A stretch of DNA of 5,901 bases from Natronohydrobacter sp. Its GTDB lineage: Bacteria; Pseudomonadota; Alphaproteobacteria; Rhodobacterales; Rhodobacteraceae. Of this stretch, positions 1 to 5,901 are shown piece after piece (the first letter of the stretch is position 1; each line of letters starts with the position of its first letter). The position numbers and the translations under genes were made by a program. Where the stretch lies: contig SKRP01000140.1 in NCBI GenBank assembly GCA_007118445.1, forward strand, positions 1 through 5,901. Direction: 5' to 3'. The notes under the pieces were generated by a model, which saw nothing but the letters and a program-made list of their open reading frames with translations, made no database searches and was not told the origin of the DNA.

Positions 1-1
1 C

Positions 2-2041
2 CGTGACCTGTATTTCTTCCGCGCGCTCTCGGTGCCGGAGCCGCGCGAGGTTCGGGCGACATTGGCGCGCACGGCGGAAGGCTATGATTTTTCGTTGCGT
101 AGCGACGTCATGCAGGGCGGGACCAAGGGTTTCGTGCTGAATGCACAGGCGCAGCTTGGGCTGCTGCGGGACACCGCGCCCGCGCCGCTTGATCTGGCGG
201 CGATCACGACCCGGATGGGGGAACCGCGCGAGGGGCAGGGACTGGCCAGCCCGCAAGAGGCGCATCTGGATTTCGGGCCGCGCTGGCGCGTGCTGAACCG
301 GATGGCCTTTGGTCAGGGCGAGGGGTTGGCGCAACTGAGCCTGCCGGGCGACTATCATGGTGATCTGGCGGCGGGTCATGTGTTGCATCCCGCGCTGATG
401 GATCTGGCGACCGGCTGGGCGATGAAGCTGATCCCCGGCTATCAGGGCGCGCATCTGTGGGTGCCGCTCTCCTATGGCCGTTTGCGCGTCTGGCGCGATC
501 TGCCGGGCGAGGTGTTCAGCCATGTCCGGTTGCGGGCCGAACCGGAACCGGGATTTGCGAGTTTCGATATTACGCTGGCTGGGCCTGATGGCACGGTCGT
601 GGCCGAGATCACACGCTTCAGCATCAAGCGGCTGGAAGCCGGGGGTTTCGCGGACGCGCCGCCCATTCGCGCCTCGGAACTGGAACGCGACGGGCCTGCG
701 CAAAGCACAACGCTGTCGCCTGCCGAAGAACGCTTGCGCGATATGCTGGGCCTTGGCATCACGCCGCGCGAGGGGGGCGAGGCGTTCTTGCGGGCCTTGG
801 CCTCTGGCGTGTCGCCGGTGGTTGTGTCCTCGATCGACCCCAAGGCGCTTATCGCGCAGGTCGAGAGCGAGAGCACACGCGCGAGCGGCGAGACGAAATT
901 CGAGCGGCCTGATCTGGGCACGGATTATGTCGCGCCGCGCAATGATATCGAGCGCACGCTGGCCGGGTTCTGGGCGGAGCTTCTGGGGATCGACCAGATC
1001 GGGGTCGAGGATAATTTCTTCGATCTGGGTGGCCATTCGCTGATCGCGGTGCGGCTGTTCGCGCAGGTGAAGAAGGCGTTTGGCGTCGAATTCCCGATTT
1101 CCGTGCTGTTTGAAGCGCCGACGATTGCGGCTTGTGCGGCGATGGTGGCCGAGGTCACGGGCGCGTCGCTCGATGGCAGTGCAGAAGTGCGCGAATTGCC
1201 CAAGCGGCGGCGATTCACGCATCTGGTGCCCATGCATGAGGGCGAAGGCGGGCCGGAGACACCGTTCTTCCTGGTCGCGGGCATGTTCGGCAATGTACTG
1301 AACCTGCGCCATCTGGCCACGCTTCTGGGGCGCGAGCGGCCCTTCTACGGGTTGCAGGCGCGTGGGCTGTTCGGGGGTGAAGCGCCCCATGACCGGATCG
1401 AAGATGCGGCGCGCGACTATATCGCGGAAATGCGGCAGGTCCAGCCGCAGGGGCCGTATTCTCTGGGCGGGTTCTCGGGTGGCGGGATCACGGCCTATGA
1501 GATTGCGCGCCAGTTGGAAGCGGCAGGTGAAGTGGTTGATATGGTTGTCCTGCTGGACACGCCGCTGCCGGTGCGCCCAAGCCTGACCCGTCAGGACAAG
1601 GCGCTGATCAAGCTGGCGGAATTCCGGCGCAAGGGGCCGGGCTATGCGCTGGAATGGTGGCGCGCGCGGCAAGAATGGCAGGCGCAGCTTGCGCAGGGGC
1701 CAGCGGCCGATAGTGCCGATGCCTTCCATAATGCCGCGATTGAAGCGGCGTTCCGGCAGGCGGTCGCGGCCTATGAGGTGCAGCCCTGGGATGGAAACCT
1801 GATCCTGTTCCGCCCGCCGCTCGACAAGCATTGGCGTGTGTCCGGTGGGCAATGGGTCAGCGCGGGCAAGGAATATGTGTTTGATGACAATGAATGGGGC
1901 CGGTTCGCGCCCAATCTGCAGGTCCATGAAGTGCCGGGCGATCACGATTCGATGGTGCTGGAGCCGAATGTCCGGGTGCTGGCGGCGCGGCTGCGCAAGC
2001 TGATGGCGGCGGTTCCGCGCAGGCAGGAGGCCGCAGAATGA
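2..2041 (+). CDS. Type I polyketide synthase, C-terminal part (DH-ACP-TE), 5' partial
   Basis: C-terminal 679 residues of a modular PKS, numbered here from the codon at base 2. The frame is open to the left edge, so the true start, and presumably KS and AT, lie upstream. Residues 1-60 resemble the end of the first DH hotdog. The second hotdog follows: LDFGPRW at about 89-95 and HPALMD, with the presumed catalytic Asp at 134. The first-hotdog catalytic His is not in view. No ketoreductase lies between DH and ACP, only a linker (about 235-290) of the kind that usually follows KR. The carrier domain has GGHSL, with the phosphopantetheine Ser at 346 (base 1037). From about 410 comes an alpha/beta-hydrolase thioesterase: GGFSGGG with nucleophile Ser492, Asp519 in VVLLDTP, His648 in GDHDSMV. 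The triad looks intact, so chain release by hydrolysis or cyclisation is expected. It ends in TGA overlapping the next gene's ATG. Domain calls are firm; the product is unknown. Confidence 0.93.
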   Translation, partial: RDLYFFRALSVPEPREVRATLARTAEGYDFSLRSDVMQGGTKGFVLNAQAQLGLLRDTAPAPLDLAAITTRMGEPREGQGLASPQEAHLDFGPRWRVLNRMAFGQGEGLAQLSLPGDYHGDLAAGHVLHPALMDLATGWAMKLIPGYQGAHLWVPLSYGRLRVWRDLPGEVFSHVRLRAEPEPGFASFDITLAGPDGTVVAEITRFSIKRLEAGGFADAPPIRASELERDGPAQSTTLSPAEERLRDMLGLGITPREGGEAFLRALASGVSPVVVSSIDPKALIAQVESESTRASGETKFERPDLGTDYVAPRNDIERTLAGFWAELLGIDQIGVEDNFFDLGGHSLIAVRLFAQVKKAFGVEFPISVLFEAPTIAACAAMVAEVTGASLDGSAEVRELPKRRRFTHLVPMHEGEGGPETPFFLVAGMFGNVLNLRHLATLLGRERPFYGLQARGLFGGEAPHDRIEDAARDYIAEMRQVQPQGPYSLGGFSGGGITAYEIARQLEAAGEVVDMVVLLDTPLPVRPSLTRQDKALIKLAEFRRKGPGYALEWWRARQEWQAQLAQGPAADSADAFHNAAIEAAFRQAVAAYEVQPWDGNLILFRPPLDKHWRVSGGQWVSAGKEYVFDDNEWGRFAPNLQVHEVPGDHDSMVLEPNVRVLAARLRKLMAAVPRRQEAAE
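2025..2041 (+). promoter_or_regulatory. Shine-Dalgarno site and ATGA stop/start overlap (translational coupling)
   Basis: A perfect AGGAGG (2025-2030) sits inside the last codons of the PKS gene, seven bases before the ATG at 2038. That ATG shares its last bases with the PKS stop (ATGA, 2038-2041). This fixes the glycosyltransferase start and suggests that its translation is coupled to that of the PKS. Confidence 0.85.
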
Positions 2042-3030
2042 GCGCCACCGTCCTGACCGTCATCCTGAACTACCGCACGGCAGAAATGACCCTGCGCGCG
2101 GCAGAAACCGCTGTGACGGCGATGGAGGGCATCGCGGGCGCGATCACGATTGTCGATAATGACAGTCAGGATGGATCGTTCGAGGCGCTGGTCGCCGCGA
2201 CCGAAGGCTGGCCGCGTGTGCGTGTGATCCAGTCTGGGCGCAATGGTGGGTTTGGCGCGGGCAATAATGCCGGTATCCGCGCCGGGCTGCCGGATGGATC
2301 AAGGCCCGATTTCGTCTATCTGCTGAATTCGGATGCCTTTCCCGAACCAGACGCGATTGCGCGGCTGCGCGATTACCTGCTGGAAAACCCCGATTGCGGT
2401 TTTGTCGGCAGCCATGTGCGCGGCGAGGATGATGTGGCGCATGTCACTGCCTTCCGCTTCCCCTCGGTCTGGTCCGAATTCGAGGGGGCGGCGCATACCG
2501 GCGTGATCTCGCGCTTGCTCGCGCGTCATGTCGTGCCGATGGGGGTGCCGGATCAGCCCACCGAAATCGACTGGTGTGCAGGCGCAAGCGTGATGTTCCC
2601 GGTGCCTGTGCTGGACCGCGTCGGTCTGTTTGACGAGGCGTTTTTCCTGTATTTTGAAGAAACCGACCTCTGCCACCGGATCAGGGATGCAGGCTTTCGC
2701 GGCATCTATCTGCCGGATGCGCGCGTGGTGCATATCGGGTCAGTCAGCACCGGCATGAAGGAATGGAAACGCCAGCCGCGCTACTGGTTTGCATCGCGGT
2801 CGCATTATTTCCGCAAGCGCGGGGGGGCGGCCTATCTGGCGGTTGTGACGCTGGCGCATCTTTCTGGCGCGGCCATCTGGAAACTTCGCCGGATGCTGGA
2901 ACGTAAAGAGGAACGGATCGCGCCATATTTTCTCCGCGATCTTGTGACAGAGACATGGACGAACCTCATGCCGGGCGCGACGGCCGCTGAGGGCAGAACA
3001 CGGGGGCAAGGGGCACCCGTCGAGAGGTAA
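2038..3030 (+). CDS. Family 2 glycosyltransferase (rhamnosyltransferase / WbbL-like)
   Basis: Complete 330-residue GT-A glycosyltransferase, a normal length for WbbL/RfbF-type rhamnosyltransferases. The N-terminus (TVLTVILNYRT) is the first strand of the nucleotide-binding fold. VDNDSQDGS (39-47) and RNGGFGAGNNAGI (68-80) are typical sugar-nucleotide binding motifs. LLNSDAFPEPDAI (95-107) carries the DXD-like metal site as N97-S98-D99. DWCAGASVMFPVPVLDRVGLFDE (178-200) followed by YFEETDLCHRIRDAGF (205-220) is the acceptor/base region, with ETD 208-210 as the likely catalytic ED-type element. A hydrophobic stretch at about 264-283 in the basic C-terminal tail could lie on the membrane. It is a retained insertion between two assembly-line genes, overlapping the first and 5 bases from the second. 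It probably glycosylates the cluster's product or an intermediate. The donor sugar cannot be read from sequence; an unrelated cell-surface polysaccharide role is possible but less likely here. Confidence 0.93.
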   Translation: MSATVLTVILNYRTAEMTLRAAETAVTAMEGIAGAITIVDNDSQDGSFEALVAATEGWPRVRVIQSGRNGGFGAGNNAGIRAGLPDGSRPDFVYLLNSDAFPEPDAIARLRDYLLENPDCGFVGSHVRGEDDVAHVTAFRFPSVWSEFEGAAHTGVISRLLARHVVPMGVPDQPTEIDWCAGASVMFPVPVLDRVGLFDEAFFLYFEETDLCHRIRDAGFRGIYLPDARVVHIGSVSTGMKEWKRQPRYWFASRSHYFRKRGGAAYLAVVTLAHLSGAAIWKLRRMLERKEERIAPYFLRDLVTETWTNLMPGATAAEGRTRGQGAPVER

Positions 3031-3038
3031 GAGTGATG
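3022..3038 (+). promoter_or_regulatory. Shine-Dalgarno site deciding the start of the NRPS gene
   Basis: GAGAGG at 3022-3027, inside the last codons of the glycosyltransferase, lies eight bases before the ATG at 3036. A GTG at 3033 is directly in front of that ATG and in frame, but is only five bases from the site, so ATG is preferred. The spacing to the previous stop is five bases, which leaves no room for a promoter. Confidence 0.65.
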
Positions 3039-5901
3039 CAGAACCTGTCCGCAATTCTGATCGGGGAAGAGGCCCTTCTGGCCGAATGTGGCGCGCAATG
3101 GCTGGCGCGCGGGCATTGGGTCGCCGCTGTCGCAACGCGCAATCCGCGTCTGTCGGACTGGGCATCGGCGCAAGGGATCGCGGTTGTCGCGCCGGGGCCG
3201 GGGCTTGCGGAGCGGCTGGCAGGGGTGTCTTTTGACTGGCTGCTGAACATTGCCGGGCTGGATATTCTGGGGCGCGATCTGCTGGCGCTGCCGCGCAAAG
3301 GGGCGGTGAATTTCCACGATGGCCCCTTGCCGCGCTATGCCGGGCTGAATGTGCCGGTCTGGGCGCTGATTGCGGGCGAGGCCGGGCATGGGATCACCTG
3401 GCATCATATCACGCCGGGGGTGGATGCGGGCGCAGTGCTGGTGCAGCGGCGCTTTGCGATCGAGGCGGATGAAACCGCGCTGACGATCAATGCCAAATGT
3501 TTTGCCGCCGGGTCTGACAGTTTCGCCGAGGTGATGGATGCGCTGGAGCAGGGCGCTGCCGGGGTCGCGCAGGATCTGGGGCAGCGGACGCTGTGCAAGC
3601 GTAATGACCGGCCCGATTTTGCTGGCTTTCTGGATTTCGCGCGCCCGAGCGCTGATCTGGCGCGGCTGGTCCGTGCGCTTGATCATGGCCCATACTGGAA
3701 CCCGCTGACCACGCCCAAGCTGCGGTTGGCTGGGCAGGTGGTCTGCGTCAGCACGGCCGCGGTCGTCGAAGGCGCGGGGCAGCCGGGGCAGGTTCTGGCA
3801 ATGGATTCTGACAGCGTGACCATCGCCTGCGGCACCGGCGCGCTGGTTTGTATGGGGCTGTTGTGCCAGCAGGGTCTGCCAGTTGCGCCGGATGCGTTGG
3901 TCTCGGTCGGGGATATTCTGCCCGCGCCGGAGCCGCGCTTTGCCGATGCGCTGGCGGCGGTTGTTTCAGGCGAGGGTGCTTACCGCGCGGCGCTGCGGCA
4001 GATGCAGGCTGCGCCGATGGGGTCCGGGGTAGCCTCGGTCAGTGTGGCCGTGCCTGCTGCGGAAAAGCCTGCGCTGATCGCGGCTTTTGGCGCCGCGCTG
4101 TCGGCACAGCTTGGGCTGCGCGCTTTTGATCTGCGCTATGTCACAGCGGCCATGCAGGCTGCGCCGGAAATCCTGTCGGGCTGGGTGCCGTTGCGGGTGG
4201 ATATGGCCGCAGCCGAGGGCGCGATTACCCGTCAGCTGGACCTTGCCGCCCGCGCGCCGGGTTTTGCGCGCGATATTGCTGCGCGTGATCCGCAGCTGGG
4301 CGTGTTGAGCCCGCCGCCAATTGCTGTGGTCGATGGCGCAGAGGTCGCCGCTGCGCTGGTGCTGGACCTTGGCGCAGGCTGTCTGCGTCATGATCCGGCA
4401 GTCGTTTCGGCAGATCAGGCCACAGCGCTGGTGGCGGCAATGGCCGCGCATCTGAATGGCGAGACTGCGCCAGACCTGAATGACACGGCCCGCGATTATG
4501 ACCGCGTATGCATTCACCATGCGTTTGAAGCGCAGACCGACCGGACGCCGGATGCTGTGGCGCTGGTGCATGAGGGCACAAGCCTGACCTATGCAGAATT
4601 GAACGCGCGGGCCAATCGCGTGGCGCATGTGCTGATGCAAATAGGTGTCGGGCCGGATACGCCGGTGGCGCTATGCGTGCGGCGGGGTCCGGGGCTATTG
4701 GTGGGCGCGCTGGGCATCCTGAAGGCCGGGGGCGCTTATGTGCCGATGGACCCCAGTTACCCGGCGGATCGGCTGGCGCATTTCCTGAGTGACTCCAGTG
4801 CGCCGGTGATTGTGACGGAACATGCGCTCTTGGATGTTCTGTCCGCGCATGGGGCCGATGTGTTGCAGCTTGATACCGATATCCGGCTGGCAGATGCTGC
4901 GACGACAAACCTTGAGAGCGGCGTCACGCCGGATGATCTGGCCTATCTGATCTACACCTCTGGCTCGACCGGCCTGCCCAAAGGGGTGATGGTCGAGCAC
5001 GGCAATGTCGCGAATTTCTTTGCCGGGATGGATGACCGTATCCGCCATGACCCGCCGGGGGTCTGGCTGGCTGTCACCTCGCTCAGTTTCGATATTTCGG
5101 TGCTGGAGCTGTTCTGGACCCTCGCGCGCGGCTTCAAGGTTGTCCTGATGGGCGATGAGGACCGCGCGATGGTGGCCAAGGGGCCTGTGCGTGTCTCTGG
5201 TCAGGCCATGGATTTCAGCCTGATGTATTGGGGCAATGATGACGGGCAGGGGCCGCAGAAATACCGTCTGCTGCTGGAAGGCGCGAAATTCGCCGATGAA
5301 CATGGCTTCTGCGCGATCTGGACGCCCGAGCGGCATTTTCATGCCTTTGGCGGGCCGTTCCCGAATCCGTCAGTCACAGGGGCCGCTGTGGCCGCAGTGA
5401 CGAAGAATCTGGCCGTGCGTGCAGGGTCCTGCGTGGCCCCCCTGCACCATCCGATCCGCATTGCCGAAGAATGGGCTGTGATCGACAATCTGACCAACGG
5501 GCGGACGGGGATCGGGATTGCCTCGGGCTGGCATCCGGTGGATTTCGTGATCCGGCCCGAAAACCAGGTGCCGAAGAACAAGCCCGCGATGTTCGAGGCC
5601 ATCGAGACAGTCCGCAAACTGTGGCGCGGCGACAAGGTCGAATTTGACAAGGGTGACGGCCCAGTGCCGATCCAGACCTTGCCGCGCCCGGTTTCGAAAG
5701 AGCTGAATATCTGGCTGACCACCGCTGGCAACCCCGAAACATGGCGCGAGGCGGGGCGTCTGGGCGCGCATGTGCTGACCCATCTTCTGGGCCAGTCGGT
5801 TGCGGAAGTGGCCGAGAAAATACAGATTTACCATGAGGCCCTGCGCGAGAGCGGGCGCGATCCGGCGGATTTCACCGTCACGCTGATGCTGCATACATTC
5901 G
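3036..5901 (+). CDS. NRPS with formyltransferase, condensation-like fragment, and adenylation domain carrying an inserted luciferase-like monooxygenase; 3' partial
   Basis: One frame with no stop for 955 codons, continuing past the right edge. Residues 1-180 are a formyltransferase of the Fmt/GART fold: VNFHDGPLPRYAG gives Asn92 and His94, and GVDAGAV gives Asp130. Their 38/36-residue spacing equals that of the catalytic Asn/His/Asp of E. coli GART and Fmt. Residues 200-285 resemble the Fmt C-terminal domain. Residues 315-485 look like the second lobe of a condensation domain (VPLRVDM at 384-390) without the catalytic first lobe. Adenylation starts near 493: LTYAELNARAN (A1), LGILKAGGAYVPMDPSYP (A2), YTSGSTGLPKGVMVEH at 640-655 (A3), FDIS at 685-688 (A4). 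From about 725 the protein changes into an FMN-dependent luciferase-like monooxygenase, so the rest of the A domain must follow outside the window. Expected role: select, N-formylate and oxidise a starter amino acid, as linear gramicidin's LgrA does for formylation. Domain order is confident; substrate and reaction are inferred. Confidence 0.92.
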   Translation, partial: MQNLSAILIGEEALLAECGAQWLARGHWVAAVATRNPRLSDWASAQGIAVVAPGPGLAERLAGVSFDWLLNIAGLDILGRDLLALPRKGAVNFHDGPLPRYAGLNVPVWALIAGEAGHGITWHHITPGVDAGAVLVQRRFAIEADETALTINAKCFAAGSDSFAEVMDALEQGAAGVAQDLGQRTLCKRNDRPDFAGFLDFARPSADLARLVRALDHGPYWNPLTTPKLRLAGQVVCVSTAAVVEGAGQPGQVLAMDSDSVTIACGTGALVCMGLLCQQGLPVAPDALVSVGDILPAPEPRFADALAAVVSGEGAYRAALRQMQAAPMGSGVASVSVAVPAAEKPALIAAFGAALSAQLGLRAFDLRYVTAAMQAAPEILSGWVPLRVDMAAAEGAITRQLDLAARAPGFARDIAARDPQLGVLSPPPIAVVDGAEVAAALVLDLGAGCLRHDPAVVSADQATALVAAMAAHLNGETAPDLNDTARDYDRVCIHHAFEAQTDRTPDAVALVHEGTSLTYAELNARANRVAHVLMQIGVGPDTPVALCVRRGPGLLVGALGILKAGGAYVPMDPSYPADRLAHFLSDSSAPVIVTEHALLDVLSAHGADVLQLDTDIRLADAATTNLESGVTPDDLAYLIYTSGSTGLPKGVMVEHGNVANFFAGMDDRIRHDPPGVWLAVTSLSFDISVLELFWTLARGFKVVLMGDEDRAMVAKGPVRVSGQAMDFSLMYWGNDDGQGPQKYRLLLEGAKFADEHGFCAIWTPERHFHAFGGPFPNPSVTGAAVAAVTKNLAVRAGSCVAPLHHPIRIAEEWAVIDNLTNGRTGIGIASGWHPVDFVIRPENQVPKNKPAMFEAIETVRKLWRGDKVEFDKGDGPVPIQTLPRPVSKELNIWLTTAGNPETWREAGRLGAHVLTHLLGQSVAEVAEKIQIYHEALRESGRDPADFTVTLMLHTF
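3978..4490 (+). other. Truncated condensation-like domain between formyltransferase and adenylation domains
   Basis: Residues about 315-485 of the NRPS protein. The segment starting ALIAAFGAALSAQLG and running to VPLRVDM (384-390) lines up by eye with the C-domain second lobe. There a helix leads to a strand ending in the usual N-T-L-P-L-R-V-like motif. ALVLDLG and a closing helix ending LVAAMAAHLNG then precede the A domain, as the C-domain tail normally does. No HHxxxDG and no first lobe are present, so it should not catalyse peptide bond formation. It may be a structural spacer or a relic. The match is distant and made by eye. Confidence 0.5.
5208..5901 (+). other. Luciferase-like flavin monooxygenase domain inserted into the adenylation domain (3' partial)
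   Basis: Residues 725 onward begin MDFSLMYWGNDDGQGPQKY, the N-terminal strand of a TIM-barrel luciferase-like monooxygenase of the type named MupA/Atu3671 in domain databases. Supporting motifs are IWTPERHFHAFGG (W762, H767, H769), a strand with VAPLHHPIRIAEEWAVIDNL, IASGWHP (W832, H833), and NPETWREAGRLGAHVLTHLLGQ. The insertion starts about 37 residues after A4 (FDIS 685-688), after the strand FKVVLM, and before any A5 motif. About 231 of an expected 320-350 residues are visible. It presumably uses reduced FMN and O2 to oxidise the amino acid activated by the host A domain. Confidence 0.88.

Noticed and set aside
32..34. GTG at 32 as the start of the first gene
   Set aside because: The same frame is open to the left edge and the residues before it (RDLYFFRALS) continue the DH hotdog, so the gene begins upstream of the window.
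2031..3036. Promoter or terminator between the genes
   Set aside because: The intergenic space is an overlap at one junction and five bases at the other; no hairpin with a T-run was seen.
2832..3686. 284-residue open frame on the minus strand
   Set aside because: It is antisense to the glycosyltransferase and the formyltransferase, which have clear family motifs. Its sequence is rich in Arg/Pro/Gln and shows no recognisable domain, as expected for a shadow frame in GC-rich DNA.
3848..4308. Small plus-strand frames at 3848-4129 and 4087-4308
   Set aside because: They are out of frame with the continuous NRPS frame, Cys/Arg/Gly-rich and motif-free, so they are shadows.
3966..4908. Overlapping minus-strand open frames of 224 and 227 residues
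   Set aside because: They lie opposite the NRPS linker and A domain, have low-complexity His/Arg/Pro-rich translations and no motif, and no convincing ribosome binding site was seen.
5150..5215. Frameshift or assembly join at the A domain/monooxygenase boundary
   Set aside because: The frame stays open across the junction with no stop or shift, and monooxygenase insertions in A domains are an established architecture, so an artefact is not needed.
4695..5894. Minus-strand open frames of 215, 174, 130 and 122 residues
   Set aside because: They mirror the A domain and the monooxygenase; the plus-strand frame carries A2, A3, A4 and monooxygenase motifs without a stop.

Overview
The window is a GC-rich stretch with purine-rich Shine-Dalgarno sites and strong G/C preference at third codon positions. 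It looks like an alphaproteobacterium, plausibly of the Rhodobacteraceae/Rhizobiales type, although taxonomy is inferred only from composition and protein flavour. It is an internal slice of a hybrid polyketide / nonribosomal peptide biosynthetic cluster. All genes lie on the + strand, almost without gaps, and look like one operon. Both outer genes run off the window.

Layout. (1) Bases 2-2041 are the 3' end of a type I PKS: the end of the first DH hotdog, the second DH hotdog with its catalytic Asp, a linker without a ketoreductase, an acyl/peptidyl carrier domain (GGHSL) and a C-terminal type I thioesterase (GGFSGGG). (2) Bases 2038-3030 encode a complete family-2 glycosyltransferase of the rhamnosyltransferase/WbbL kind, joined to the PKS by an ATGA stop/start overlap. 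(3) From 3036 to the right edge a single uninterrupted frame of at least 955 codons encodes an unusual NRPS starter-type protein. Its order is a formyltransferase domain (catalytic Asn/His/Asp intact), an Fmt C-terminal-like domain, a shortened condensation-like segment without HHxxxDG, then an adenylation domain. The adenylation domain is interrupted between motifs A4 and A5 by a luciferase-like flavin monooxygenase (MupA/Atu3671 type). This is the largest gene in the window.

How they may work together (inference). The formyltransferase-A-monooxygenase protein would select, N-formylate and oxidise an amino acid. The visible start of its specificity code (D-I-L) fits glycine best, but only three positions are visible. 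The PKS module ending in TE would release a finished chain, and the glycosyltransferase would decorate the product or an intermediate. Gene order is not collinear with assembly, because the releasing TE is encoded before a starter-like module. I cannot name the product.

No RNA genes, mobile elements, CRISPR arrays, promoters or terminators were found. There is no non-coding stretch longer than 5 bases.
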